A DNA stretch of 64,000 nucleotides from Micromonospora saelicesensis (GCF_900091575.1 NZ_FMCR01000009.1:186001-250000); one strand, 5' to 3'; shown: positions 55,525-64,000, counted from the stretch's first letter. Notes: generated by a model not told the origin, from the sequence alone. Numbers and translations: made by a program.

Positions 55525-58326
55525 ATGTCGAGCCCCGCCGAGCGGTACGCAGCGGCGCGCCGCAAGGCCGCACAAGCCGCACAGTTTCCGGCGCTGGACG
55601 AGTTCGCCCTCGAGTTGGGGTTCGACCTCGACGACTTCCAGCGGGAGGCGTGTCAGTCGCTGGAGCGGGGCAGCGGTGTGCTGGTCTGCGCTCCCACCGG
55701 CGCCGGTAAGACGGTGGTCGGGGAGTTCGCCGTCCACCTGGCGTTGCGTGGGCGGCCCGACGACCCGGTGCCCGCCGCCGACGCGACGACCCCACCGGCC
55801 CGGCGCAAGTGCTTCTACACCACGCCGATCAAGGCGTTGTCCAACCAGAAGTACCACGACCTGGTTGCCCGGTACGGCGCCGAGCAGGTCGGTCTGCTGA
55901 CCGGCGACAACGCGATCAACGGCGACGCGCCGGTGGTGGTGATGACCACCGAGGTGCTGCGCAACATGCTGTACGCGGGCTCCAGCACCCTCCAGGGCCT
56001 CGCGTACGTGGTGATGGACGAGGTGCACTACCTGGCCGACCGGTTCCGCGGTGGGGTCTGGGAAGAGGTGATCATTCACCTGCCCGCCTCCGTCACCCTG
56101 GTCTCGTTGTCGGCGACCGTCTCCAACGCCGAGGAGTTCGCCGACTGGCTGGTCACCGTGCGCGGCGAAACCGCCGTGGTGGTCAGCGAGCACCGGCCGG
56201 TGCCGTTGTGGCAGCACATGCTGGTCGGCAAGCGGATGTTCGACCTGTTCCACGACGCCGACGCCGCCCGCAAGCACGACGTGCACCCGGAGCTGCTGCG
56301 CTACACCCGGGAGACAGTGCGGCGGCTGGAGTTGGGCGAGGGGCGCAGCGCCGGGCCCGGTGCCGGTCGGCGTGGCCCGCGCTGGCGCGGCCCGTTGCGC
56401 CCGGACATCGTCGACCGACTGGACCGGGAGGGTCTGCTACCGGCGATCCTGTTCATCTTCAGCCGGGCCGGTTGCGCCGCCGCGGTGCAGCAGTGTCTCG
56501 CCGCCGGGCTGCGGCTCACCTCGGCGGAGGAGCGGGCCGAGATCCGCCGGGTCGTCGAGTCGCGGGTCACGGCCATTCCCGGCGAGGACCTGTCGGTCCT
56601 GGGCTACTGGGAGTGGCTGGACGGCCTGGAGCGCGGCCTGGCCGCCCACCACGCCGGCATGCTGCCGGTGTTCAAGGAGATCGTCGAGGAGCTGTTCGTC
56701 CGCGGCCTGGTCAAGGCGGTCTTCGCCACCGAGACGCTGGCGTTGGGCATCAACATGCCGGCCCGCTGCGTGGTGCTGGAACGGCTGGTCAAGTACAACG
56801 GCGAGGCGCACGTCGACCTGACCCCGGGGGAGTACACCCAGCTCACCGGGCGCGCCGGCCGCCGGGGCATCGACGTGGAGGGGCACGCCGTCGTGGTGTG
56901 GTCCCCGGAGACCGACCCACGGCACGTGGCCGGGCTCGCGTCCACCCGCACCTATCCGCTGCGCTCCAGCTTCCGGCCGTCGTACAACATGGCGGTGAAC
57001 CTGGTCGGCACTGTCGGCGCGGAGCCGGCCCGGGCCCTGCTGGAGTCCTCGTTCGCCCAGTTCCAGGCGGACCGGTCGGTGGTCGGCCTGGCCCGGCAGG
57101 TGCAGCGCAACACCGAGACCATCGAGGCGTACGGCGCGGAGGCCGCCTGCCACCACGGCGACTTCGACGAGTACTTCGCGCTGCGGGTGGCGATCGCCGA
57201 CCGGGAGAAGGCGATCGCCCGGCAGGGGCAGACCCAGCGCAAGGCCGCCGCGGTGGCCTCGTTGGAGCGGCTGCGGGTCGGCGACGTGATCCGGGTGCCG
57301 TCGGGCCGTCGGGCCGGGCTGGCAGTGGTGCTGGACCCGGCGACCGGTGGGTTCGGTGAGCCCCGGCCGCTGGTGCTCACCCAGGACCGTTGGGCCGGGC
57401 GGGTCAGCCCCGGCGACTTCACCACTCCGGCCGAGGTGTTGGCCCGGATCCGGGTGCCCAAGCACTTCAACCACCGGTCCCCGGGCGCCCGGCGGGATCT
57501 CGCCGCCGAGGTCAGCGGCACCGGCCTGGATCGGCACGGCGGCCGACGCGGCGGCCGTTCCCGGCAGGTGACCGGCGAGGACCACCAGATCACCCAGCTC
57601 CGCACCGAGCTGCGTCACCACCCCTGCCACGCCTGCCCCGAGCGGGAGGAGCACGCCCGCTGGGCGGAGCGGCGCCGACGGCTGGAGCGCGACACCGAGG
57701 AGCTGCGCGAGCGCGTCAGTGGTCGTACGGGGTCCCTCGCTCGAACGTTCGACCGGATCGTGGCGCTGCTGACCGAGCGTGGCTACCTCGCCCGCGACGG
57801 TGCGGTCACCGACGCCGGTCGGATGCTGGGCCGGATCTGGACCGAGGCGGACCTGCTGGTCGCCGAGTGCCTGCGCCGGGGGGTGTGGAACGGGTTGTCC
57901 CCGGCCGAGCTGGCCGCCGCCGTGTCCGTGGTGGTGTTCGAGGCGCGCCGCGATGTCGACGAGCGGGCGTCGCTGCCGCGCGGGCCGGTGGCCGACGCGG
58001 TGGACGAGACGCTGAAGCTGTGGGGGGAGATCGAGGCCGACGAGGCGGCGCGGGGGCTGACGGCCACCCGGGAGCCGGATCTCGGTTTCGCCTGGCCCGT
58101 ATACCGGTGGGCGCGGGGCGAGGCGCTGGCCAAGGTGCTCGGCAGCGGTCACGAGATCGATGGTGAGATGCCCGCCGGTGACTTCGTCCGGTGGGCCCGA
58201 CAGGTCGTCGACCTGCTCGGTCAGATTGCCGACTCTGGCGGTGCCACAACGGAGCTGCGGTCGACGGCTCGACAGGCTATAGCGGCCGTCAATCGAGGCG
58301 TTCTCGCGTACCACACGTCAGCCTGA
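55525..58326 (+). CDS. helY: Ski2/Mtr4-like DEAD/DEVH-box helicase HelY
   Basis: 933 aa, the usual size for the family. Q-motif region FALELGFDLDDFQREAC; Walker A CAPTGAGKT (55-63); DEVH box MDEVHYL near 164; SAT motif LVSLSATVSNAEEF; helicase C with FATETLALGINMPAR and QLTGRAGRRGID. Residues about 600-690 form the linker or arch-like region and hold Cys in HHPCHACPE; the C-terminal DSHCT-like domain is WTEADLLVAECLRRGVWNGL. HelY homologues are RNA helicases of the Ski2/Mtr4 class found in actinobacteria near tatC. The role in RNA turnover is inferred from the family. Confidence 0.94.
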   Translation: MSSPAERYAAARRKAAQAAQFPALDEFALELGFDLDDFQREACQSLERGSGVLVCAPTGAGKTVVGEFAVHLALRGRPDDPVPAADATTPPARRKCFYTTPIKALSNQKYHDLVARYGAEQVGLLTGDNAINGDAPVVVMTTEVLRNMLYAGSSTLQGLAYVVMDEVHYLADRFRGGVWEEVIIHLPASVTLVSLSATVSNAEEFADWLVTVRGETAVVVSEHRPVPLWQHMLVGKRMFDLFHDADAARKHDVHPELLRYTRETVRRLELGEGRSAGPGAGRRGPRWRGPLRPDIVDRLDREGLLPAILFIFSRAGCAAAVQQCLAAGLRLTSAEERAEIRRVVESRVTAIPGEDLSVLGYWEWLDGLERGLAAHHAGMLPVFKEIVEELFVRGLVKAVFATETLALGINMPARCVVLERLVKYNGEAHVDLTPGEYTQLTGRAGRRGIDVEGHAVVVWSPETDPRHVAGLASTRTYPLRSSFRPSYNMAVNLVGTVGAEPARALLESSFAQFQADRSVVGLARQVQRNTETIEAYGAEAACHHGDFDEYFALRVAIADREKAIARQGQTQRKAAAVASLERLRVGDVIRVPSGRRAGLAVVLDPATGGFGEPRPLVLTQDRWAGRVSPGDFTTPAEVLARIRVPKHFNHRSPGARRDLAAEVSGTGLDRHGGRRGGRSRQVTGEDHQITQLRTELRHHPCHACPEREEHARWAERRRRLERDTEELRERVSGRTGSLARTFDRIVALLTERGYLARDGAVTDAGRMLGRIWTEADLLVAECLRRGVWNGLSPAELAAAVSVVVFEARRDVDERASLPRGPVADAVDETLKLWGEIEADEAARGLTATREPDLGFAWPVYRWARGEALAKVLGSGHEIDGEMPAGDFVRWARQVVDLLGQIADSGGATTELRSTARQAIAAVNRGVLAYHTSA

Positions 58327-58491
58327 TGATCACGCTCAGTCATTATCGTCGGTGAATCGACGCAGCGGACGGTCACCGCAACGGCACCCCTCGGATAGCC
58401 CCGGGGGCACTGTTGCGCCTGATCACAGGACCCCTGATCATTGCCGAGGCGTCTTGTTGACGCGTCGGTAACGAATGGGGAGAAAGCCGCC

Positions 58492-59376
58492 GTGGCGGAG
58501 ATCAATCACTTTGAGTACGGATGGATCACGCCCGGGCTGAGCTACGCGCTGTCAGTGCTCGGCTCGATCCTCGGTCTGGTCTGCGCCGGGCGCATCCGCA
58601 CCGCCCGCACGAGCGGCCAGCGGGCGTGGTGGGGTCTGCTGTCGGCCTGGGCGTTGGGCGGCACCGCCATCTGGGCGATGCACTTCATGGCCATGCTCGG
58701 CTTCGCCGTCGAGGACACCCGGATCCGCTACGACGTGCCGCTGACCGCGGCCAGCACGGCCATCGCCGTGGTGGCGGTCGGTATCGGCCTGGCCATCGTG
58801 GGCACCGGCCGCCTGAATCCGGTACGCCTGATCGCCGGCGGCATCTTCACCGGCGCCGGCGTGGCCTCCATGCACTACACCGGCATGGCCGCCATGCGCC
58901 TCAACGGCAGCCTCAGCTACGACACCCTCCGGGTTGTGCTCTCGGTGGTCATCGCCGTGGTGGCGTCCACCGTCGCGCTGTGGCTCGCGATGACTGTCCG
59001 GCGGGGGTTGGCGATCTTCGCCTCCGCGCTGGTCATGGGGATCGCCGTCAACGGGATGCACTTCACCGGCATGAGCGCCCTGTCGGTGCACCGCCACGAG
59101 CGGGCCGGTGAGGTGACCGGTGCCGGGGTGAGCACCCTGCTGGTGCCGATCGTGCTGGCGGTGCTCTTCGGGGTGGTCGGTCTGCTCTACGCGCTGCTCG
59201 CGGCCCCGACCGACGACGACAGGGCCGCCGCCGCGTACCTCGACGGGCGGCGACTCGCGGAACCGGCACCCTCGACGCCCACCGCCGCTCCCGACCCGGT
59301 CGGGTTGCGCGCCCGCTCCACCCTCGGCCAGCCCGGTACTCCCTTCCCGTCCCGCCGGGACACGCCGCCGCGCTGA
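58492..59376 (+). CDS. MHYT-domain seven-TM sensor protein
   Basis: 294 aa from GTG 58492 (GGGGAG 9 nt upstream). Seven TM helices carry three MHYT signatures: AMHFMAMLGF, SMHYTGMAAM and GMHFTGMSAL. These Met/His motifs near the outer membrane face are proposed to bind copper and sense O2, CO or NO. The output is normally GGDEF/EAL or HAMP, but here the C-terminus is only a 70-residue hydrophilic tail (APSTPTAAPDPVGLRARSTLGQPG). It may signal through a partner. It follows helY by 165 nt and looks monocistronic. Confidence 0.9.
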   Translation: MAEINHFEYGWITPGLSYALSVLGSILGLVCAGRIRTARTSGQRAWWGLLSAWALGGTAIWAMHFMAMLGFAVEDTRIRYDVPLTAASTAIAVVAVGIGLAIVGTGRLNPVRLIAGGIFTGAGVASMHYTGMAAMRLNGSLSYDTLRVVLSVVIAVVASTVALWLAMTVRRGLAIFASALVMGIAVNGMHFTGMSALSVHRHERAGEVTGAGVSTLLVPIVLAVLFGVVGLLYALLAAPTDDDRAAAAYLDGRRLAEPAPSTPTAAPDPVGLRARSTLGQPGTPFPSRRDTPPR

Positions 59377-59412
59377 TGTCGTGCGCCGGCACGCGCCCGC
59401 CGGGGAGGCGGA

Positions 59413-60285
59413 TCAGGCCGGTCTCCGGCCGGGTCGGCTGCGGTCGATCGCGAGGGTGACCAGCAGCCCGGGGTGATCGGTCGTCCCGTGCATGGGCACC
59501 AGGCCGCGACAGCAGAGCGTGATGTCGGTGGTCGCCGTGACGTGTTGCAGCCGGCCGTCGTCGACCCGCTGATGGCCCGGCGGGGTGCAGGACCGCACGT
59601 CGGGGTCGTGGCCGGCGCGCAGGTTGAGGTCGCCACCCAGCACGGTGGGCTCGTACCCGGCGTTGCGGCCGATCGTCGGCAGGATGGTGTCGAGCAGGTG
59701 GTCGCACTGGGTGAGCGCGATGCGGTAGCCGGTGGCCGACAGGTGCGTGGTGCAGGCGAGCAGGGCGCCATCGACGTCGACGCAGAGCCAGGCTCGTTCC
59801 TCGGGGTCCGCGAGGTCCTGTGTGGGGTGGGTTCCGGCGTACACGGTGCTCGGGGTGGCCGGTGTCCGCACGTGGGTCAGCAGCCCGATGCCGAACCGTT
59901 GGCCGTTACGACAGCGGGTGTCGTCGCCGCTCGGACGGTCGCCGGCGGCCTGGAACGCGGCCACGACCCTCCGCCCAGGGTGGACGGTCTGGAAGACGCC
60001 GTGCAGGGCGGACAGGTCATCCGCGCAGATCTCGTTGAGGGTGACCAGGTAGGGTGCCTCGGTGCTGATCACCTCGGCGGCCCTGGCCATCGCCCGGCCG
60101 GTGTAGCAGCCGGCGCGGCCACTGTTGCAGAGGTTCAGCTGGAGCATCCGGAGGACGGTGGGCTGCGCGGCGTCGGTGGGCGCGGCCGGCGATGCGGCCG
60201 GCCGGGTGGCCGGCAGTGCGGCGGCGGCGAGTAGGCAGCCCACGGCCAGGGTCCGGCGCAGGAACCGGTACGGACGGGCGGCCAC
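59413..60285 (-). CDS. Secreted endonuclease/exonuclease/phosphatase (EEP) family protein
   Basis: 290 aa from GTG 60285 (GGAG 5 nt upstream). A signal peptide is visible (RFLRRTLAVGCLLAAAALPATRPAASPAAP). The EEP fold is seen: MLQLNLCNSGRAGCY, TLNEIC (metal-binding Glu), THLSATG (His), LGGDLNLR (Asp-x-Asn) and the final catalytic His in GTTDHPGLLVTL. The Cys-rich nature (several pairs) fits an extracellular disulphide-bonded enzyme. Likely activities are nucleic acid or phosphodiester hydrolysis; the substrate is unknown. Confidence 0.87.
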   Translation of the reverse strand: MAARPYRFLRRTLAVGCLLAAAALPATRPAASPAAPTDAAQPTVLRMLQLNLCNSGRAGCYTGRAMARAAEVISTEAPYLVTLNEICADDLSALHGVFQTVHPGRRVVAAFQAAGDRPSGDDTRCRNGQRFGIGLLTHVRTPATPSTVYAGTHPTQDLADPEERAWLCVDVDGALLACTTHLSATGYRIALTQCDHLLDTILPTIGRNAGYEPTVLGGDLNLRAGHDPDVRSCTPPGHQRVDDGRLQHVTATTDITLCCRGLVPMHGTTDHPGLLVTLAIDRSRPGRRPA

Positions 60286-60378
60286 ACGGACTCCGGGGTG
60301 CGCGAGGCGACAATCATCGCCGGGTTTGCCAGTGATCCTACTGGCGGTCGATCGGCGATCGGGGTCCAGAGCGGTGGG

Positions 60379-60413
60379 CCGAGGGGGCACGCGCGCGGCG
60401 CGTACCCCCTCGG
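60379..60413 (-). terminator. Terminator after the secreted beta-propeller gene
   Basis: A 9-bp stem (60379-60387 with 60405-60413) plus an inner ACGCG/CGCGT stem lies 6 nt beyond the minus-strand stop at 60419. Confidence 0.7.
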
Positions 60414-60418
60414 GTCGC

Positions 60419-61357
60419 TCAGTGGGCGCGGACCGCGACGACCGTGTAGGGCGTGGTGGGGGTCGGCGGTGTGGTGAACCGGGCGTTGGGCAGGTAGAGC
60501 CGGCCCAGCGCCTTGGCCACGGTGGTGGGTACGTCGAAGTTCGGATCGGTGATGGTGCCGGTGAGCGTTCCGGCGGTGCCGGCGTGGTTCAGCCGGACCA
60601 CAGCGATCTGGTTGAGGCGGTTCTGCACGACGTAGAGGGTGCGGCCGAGCAGTAGAAGTCCATCGCCGTTGGTGAAGGTGTGACCCGGCACGTCCACGAC
60701 GGTGCTCGCCCCGGTCGCCGGGTCGACCCGGTACAGGGTGCCGGTGGTGGACTGGACGACGATCAGCGCCCGGCCGTCCGGTGTGGTGGCGATGCCGTTG
60801 AGGTTCACCCCGGTGCCGACCTGCTCGTACGCGCCGGTCAGCGTGATCGTGGTGAAGGCGTCGGCGGGCGGCAGCGCCCCACGGCGACCGAGCGGCAGCC
60901 GGTAGAGCACCGGCCGGTTCGAGTCGGTGAAGTATGCCGCGTCGCGGGTCAGCACGACGTCGTTGACGAACGTCGGGGCGGTGGCGAACTGGTAGCGGGC
61001 CAGTACCTCGCCGGTGCGGGTGTCGAGCACGCGAGCGTCGCCAGCCGTGCCACCGGAGACGAAGAGCCGGCCACGTGGGTCGACCTTGAGGCCGAGCGAC
61101 GGTGTGCCGGTGGCCGCGCCGATCGTCGTACCCCGGCCGGTGACCAGGTCGACGCGCTGGATGGCGCCGGTAGAGCGCGAGCCGAAGTAGGCGTACCGGC
61201 CGGCGGTGGCGATGCCCTCGGGCTGGAACCCGTCGGGGAGGGCGAGGACGGCCGGCGGCCGCCCTGCGGGGTGCGCCTGCGCCGGCGCGACGGCGACGGT
61301 GGCCAGCATCGCGGCGGTCAACGCGCCGCCGAGCGTGGTGCGGAGGGGGCGGTTCAC
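60419..61357 (-). CDS. Secreted beta-propeller (YncE/SMP-30-like) protein
   Basis: 312 aa from GTG 61357 (AAGGAG 4 nt upstream). The signal peptide ends at about AQAHPAGRP (residue 30). Repeated blades follow, such as PEGIATAGRYAYFGSRSTGAIQRVDLVTG, GLKVDPRGRLFVSGGTAGDARVLDTRTG, GTLYRVDPATGASTVVDV and GDGLLLLGRTLYVVQNRLNQIAVV, as in six-bladed SMP-30/gluconolactonase or YncE propellers. No catalytic metal ligands could be fixed. It probably binds a ligand or peptidoglycan-associated sugar outside the cell. Confidence 0.83.
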   Translation of the reverse strand: MNRPLRTTLGGALTAAMLATVAVAPAQAHPAGRPPAVLALPDGFQPEGIATAGRYAYFGSRSTGAIQRVDLVTGRGTTIGAATGTPSLGLKVDPRGRLFVSGGTAGDARVLDTRTGEVLARYQFATAPTFVNDVVLTRDAAYFTDSNRPVLYRLPLGRRGALPPADAFTTITLTGAYEQVGTGVNLNGIATTPDGRALIVVQSTTGTLYRVDPATGASTVVDVPGHTFTNGDGLLLLGRTLYVVQNRLNQIAVVRLNHAGTAGTLTGTITDPNFDVPTTVAKALGRLYLPNARFTTPPTPTTPYTVVAVRAH

Positions 61358-61461
61358 TGTGCTCCTTCCGGGCGGAAGCGGCACGAGCCGACACGTCCGC
61401 CACGTTCACTGGGGCCAGGACCCTCCCCACTGTACGACCGCTGGCGGGTGCCCGCTCGGCG

Positions 61462-61496
61462 TCACCGGCGCGGCCTTCGGGTGACCGCGCCGGTGA
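61462..61496 (-). terminator. Terminator after the GH127 gene
   Basis: A perfect 12-bp stem (61462-61473 with 61485-61496) with an 11-nt loop lies 21 nt beyond the minus-strand stop at 61517. Confidence 0.75.
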
Positions 61497-61516
61497 GCCC
61501 GTCGAGCGGGCGGAGG

Positions 61517-63850
61517 TCAGGCGTTGCGGACCAGCCTCCACCGGTTGTCCGCGCTGCCGTTGTCCGGATCCTGCACGGCCTGCGCTCCCCAGGCGGTCGA
61601 CGCGTTCAGGATCCCGAGCAGCTTGTTGCTGTTGACGTTGCGGATCTTGTAGGTGCCGTCACCGTTGTCCACGAGGATCCACCGGTGATCGGCGGTGCCG
61701 TTGTCGGCCCACTGCAGGACCCGGGCGTTGTCGGCGGTGGACATGTTCTCCACGCCCAGGACCTTGCCGCTGTTGACGTTGCGGAACCGGACCGCGTTGC
61801 CGTCGGTGATGACCACCCAGTTGTGGTCCGCGGTGCCGCTGTCGCCCCACTGCACGGCCAGACCACCGTCGGCGGTGGACATGTTCTGGACACCGAGGAC
61901 CAGCCCGGTGCCGACGTTGACCAGGCGGTAGCTGCCGGTGGGGCCGCCGCTGCCGCTGGTGTTCCAGTAGACCGTGTAGTTGTAGCCGTGGGCGTCGTAG
62001 AAGGGGGCGAGGTTAACCGCGGACCCGTTGGCGCTGGCGGTGAACGCGAGCGAGCTGGTGCTGGTCCGGGTGATCGAGGAGACGGTGAGGGTGGGCAGGG
62101 TGCTCAGGGCCGTGTTGCCGTAGTTGCCGGCCAACACCGTGGGGCCGTACGTGACCGCGCCAACGTTGGCGTTGTCGTTGGCGGCCTTGACGGCGACCTG
62201 CATCGGCAGCCGCACGGTGATGGTGTCGCCCGCGGCCCAGGTGCGCGTGACCGTGGCGTAGCTGCCCGGTGTGGTGGTGACGTTCTCCACCGTGCCGTTG
62301 ACGGCGATCGTCGCGCCGCTGGTCCAGGACGGGATCCGCACCCGGATGCTCCACGACCCGCTCATCGAGCCGGACAGGGTCAGCGTGGTGGTGTCACTGA
62401 CCGGGAAGCTGGTGGTCTGGGTGACAGTGATACCGCGCTGCGTCCAGTTCAGCACCGACGGCGTGAACAGGTTCACGCTCAGTGTGGTGCCGTTGTAGAA
62501 GTAGATGGAGTCCATCAATCTGGTGTTGATTTCCAGGCCGGTGCCCTGGCAGCACCAGAACGAGTTGTAGTCGGTGCTCCAGGTGCCGCCACCCCACGCC
62601 GGGCCCACACCTCGGCGTCCGCCCGGCCGCAGCGGGGTGAAGTAGGTGATGTGGCCGTGGCTGTCGGCCGGGTTCTGCCCGCCGATCAGGTGGTTGATCA
62701 GCGCGCGCTCGTAGAAGTCGAAGTAGTCCGCCCGGTTCGGGTCGAGCAGCCACAGCTCGCGGGTCAGCTTGAGCATGTTGAAGGTGTTGCACTGCTCGCA
62801 GGTGTCGTTGCTGAGGTAGCCGGCGATGGCGTTCGGCGGCCGGAAGTGCTCCGCCTGGCTGTTGCCGCCGATGACGTAGGTGTGCGCGCCGACGGTGATG
62901 CGCCACGCGTTGTTGGCGATGTCCCGGTAACGGGTGGTCCCGGTGGCCTTGTACTCCCGAGCCGCGCCGATCCACTTGGGCACCTGCGTGTTGGCGTGCA
63001 GCCCGTTGAGCTGGTCCTGGCCGGAGGCCAGGGGGTTGAACACGGAGTTGTGGTCGAACCGCTGCGCGGTGGCGAGCCACCGGCTGTCGCCGGTCTGCTG
63101 GTAGATGTCGGCGAGCACGTCGTTCATGCCCCCGAACTCGGTGCCCAGCATCGACTGCATCTGGCTGGAGCTCAGCCGGCTGGTCCGGGTGTCGACCCAG
63201 CCGGCGAGGGCCAGCAGCACCGTACGGGCCTGGGTGTTGCCGATGTAGCGCCAGACGTCGAGTAGACCCGCGAGGGTCTTGTGGATGCAGTAGTAGGGCA
63301 CGTTGCCGTTGGAGAGCGTCCGTGCCTCGAGCGCGGTGAAGTCGGACTCCGGGAAGCCGGAGAGGTAACCCGCGCCGAACCCGGCGGCGGAGTTGTTGGC
63401 CTGGCACTTGGCCAACTCGGCCACCATGTAGTTGGCCTTGTCCCGGCAGGTCGTGTCACCCAGCACCGCGTACGCGTACGCCCACGCGCTCAGGAAGTGG
63501 CCCTGCATGTGGGTCCGGAACGGGAAGTTCGGCGCGTCCCAGCCCCCGTTGGTGGCGGCGCCGTTTGTGGACAGCCGGTGGTTGGCGCGGAAGTTGTAGA
63601 GCATCCGGTCGACGTCGACGAACCGCAGGTAGTTGAGCGTCCGGGTCTGGTTGTCCATCCAACGGCCGGAGCTGAGTCGTACCTGACCCGGGTCGAATGC
63701 GTACGCCGAGACGCCGATGTCGGGCCGGGCCGGGGGCACGACGGCCGCGGACGCGCTCCCGGGGGAGACGGCGACGCCGCTAGCGGAGACCACCACGGTG
63801 GCTCCGGCGGCCTGAAGCAGGTGGCGGCGGCTGAGGGGCAGGGGTGGCAT
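61517..63850 (-). CDS. Secreted GH127 beta-L-arabinofuranosidase with ricin-type lectin domain
   Basis: 777 aa from ATG 63850, preceded by GGAGG (6 nt). A twin-arginine signal is likely (PLSRRHLLQAAGATVVVSASG), linking it to TatA/TatC. The (alpha/alpha)6 barrel of GH127 spans about residues 60-450 with CEQCNTFNMLKL (Glu and Cys) and FWCCQGTG (two adjacent Cys), the zinc-thiolate site of HypBA1-type enzymes in which Cys is the nucleophile. Beta-sandwich modules follow; the final 130 residues are a three-repeat ricin-B-type lectin (SYRLVNVGTGLVLGVQN ... HNW, HRW, NRW). It would release L-arabinofuranose from plant or glycoprotein glycans. Confidence 0.92.
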   Translation of the reverse strand: MPPLPLSRRHLLQAAGATVVVSASGVAVSPGSASAAVVPPARPDIGVSAYAFDPGQVRLSSGRWMDNQTRTLNYLRFVDVDRMLYNFRANHRLSTNGAATNGGWDAPNFPFRTHMQGHFLSAWAYAYAVLGDTTCRDKANYMVAELAKCQANNSAAGFGAGYLSGFPESDFTALEARTLSNGNVPYYCIHKTLAGLLDVWRYIGNTQARTVLLALAGWVDTRTSRLSSSQMQSMLGTEFGGMNDVLADIYQQTGDSRWLATAQRFDHNSVFNPLASGQDQLNGLHANTQVPKWIGAAREYKATGTTRYRDIANNAWRITVGAHTYVIGGNSQAEHFRPPNAIAGYLSNDTCEQCNTFNMLKLTRELWLLDPNRADYFDFYERALINHLIGGQNPADSHGHITYFTPLRPGGRRGVGPAWGGGTWSTDYNSFWCCQGTGLEINTRLMDSIYFYNGTTLSVNLFTPSVLNWTQRGITVTQTTSFPVSDTTTLTLSGSMSGSWSIRVRIPSWTSGATIAVNGTVENVTTTPGSYATVTRTWAAGDTITVRLPMQVAVKAANDNANVGAVTYGPTVLAGNYGNTALSTLPTLTVSSITRTSTSSLAFTASANGSAVNLAPFYDAHGYNYTVYWNTSGSGGPTGSYRLVNVGTGLVLGVQNMSTADGGLAVQWGDSGTADHNWVVITDGNAVRFRNVNSGKVLGVENMSTADNARVLQWADNGTADHRWILVDNGDGTYKIRNVNSNKLLGILNASTAWGAQAVQDPDNGSADNRWRLVRNA

Positions 63851-64000
63851 GGGGAACCTCCAGGTGGCCGGGTACGTCGGGCCCGCCATCGATGGCGGTG
63901 GGTCGTCGGCGGCAAAAGGGGCCGACGCCGGGTGCGGTGGGGTGGGTGGGACGTGGGTCGCCGTGGACGCCGGGTGCCCACCCCTGCGCTTATCGCGGCA
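63851..64000 (-). promoter_or_regulatory. Upstream region of the GH127 gene with a 16-bp palindrome
   Basis: No gene is seen to the window end. A perfect palindrome CCGCCATCGATGGCGG lies at 63883-63898, 32 nt upstream of the start. Even-centred palindromes with a central CG of this kind are typical LacI-family operators that control sugar-hydrolase genes, so a substrate-responsive repressor is plausible. Confidence 0.55.

Noticed and set aside
58327..58491. Promoter for the MHYT gene
   Set aside because: TTGTTG and TAACGA are visible near 58454 and 58469, but the 9-nt spacing is too short for a -35/-10 pair.
60680..63265. An 861-aa plus-strand open frame across the beta-propeller and GH127 genes
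   Set aside because: It is antisense to two clear secreted proteins and its translation is low complexity with no motif.
1..64000. tRNA, rRNA, CRISPR arrays, insertion sequences or prophage
   Set aside because: No cloverleaf-like sequence, spaced direct repeats, transposase or phage structural genes were seen. The only nuclease of possible mobile origin is the HNH gene at 33726.

Overview
The window is a high-GC (about 70%) actinobacterial chromosome segment. It most resembles Micromonospora or a close relative in the Micromonosporaceae. The reasons are the complete Pup-proteasome gene set, the pafA/pafB-pafC/tatA/tatC/helY order shared with other actinobacteria, frequent GTG starts, many probable leaderless transcripts, secreted sugar-active enzymes with signal peptides, and an ECF42 sigma factor paired with a YCII protein. 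The genus is inferred; there is no rRNA or other decisive marker.

Layout. 1-11.3 kb is mixed housekeeping and regulation: a truncated secreted ThuA protein, divergent TetR and MarR regulators with an MFS efflux pump, a PAP2 protein, a CPBP protease, a methyltransferase, a Mug-type DNA glycosylase, an ArsR/SRPBCC pair, a cation/proton antiporter and an ECF42/YCII pair. 11.4-19.5 kb holds a palindromic intergenic repeat, a small membrane protein, a zinc metallopeptidase, a HAD phosphatase, a carboxymuconolactone decarboxylase family protein, a MacB-like ABC exporter, an orphan NarL response regulator and a RecB-like Fe-S nuclease. 19.5-24.7 kb is the conserved region upstream of the proteasome genes: site-2 protease, trmI, a hypothetical protein, a ferredoxin and mpa. 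24.7-30.4 kb is a sugar and glycan cassette: GtrA, WbpD/WbpE/WbpB-like enzymes, a GT2 and a DUF2142 protein. 30.5-36.1 kb carries dop, an acyltransferase, pup, an endonuclease VII-like HNH gene, prcB and prcA. 36.1-43.0 kb is a second glycan cassette: GT2, flippase, DPM-like GT, DUF2304 and rmlD/B/A/C. 43.1-58.3 kb carries pafA, a small membrane protein, an unusual three-gene module ending in a nucleotide-cyclase-like protein, DUF3866, a CDF transporter, pafB, pafC, tatA, tatC, a lipid kinase, an EamA exporter, a HAD protein and helY. 58.5-64 kb holds an MHYT sensor and three secreted proteins, the last a GH127 beta-L-arabinofuranosidase with a ricin-type lectin domain.

How it works together. 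Mpa, PrcA/PrcB, Pup, PafA and Dop form a complete pupylation and degradation system. Pup is encoded already ending in Glu, so it should not need deamidation. PafB/PafC are the WYL-domain regulators of the DNA-damage response. Two blocks of surface-glycan genes (a 2,3-diacetamido-uronate-like pathway and dTDP-rhamnose) separate mpa from dop and prcA from pafA.

Most unusual. The three-gene module at 44878-46512 encodes a two-TM protein, a 119-aa protein with a CPxC motif, and a degenerate class III cyclase homology domain ending in a GPIVGGPIVGDRVGGGK tail that looks like a bacterial amyloid-signalling motif. I read it as a candidate signalling or conflict module. A second signal is a set of 17 genes whose start codon lies 6-9 nt after a TANNNT -10 box, which implies widespread leaderless transcription in this stretch. 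No tRNA, rRNA, CRISPR array, IS element or prophage was seen.
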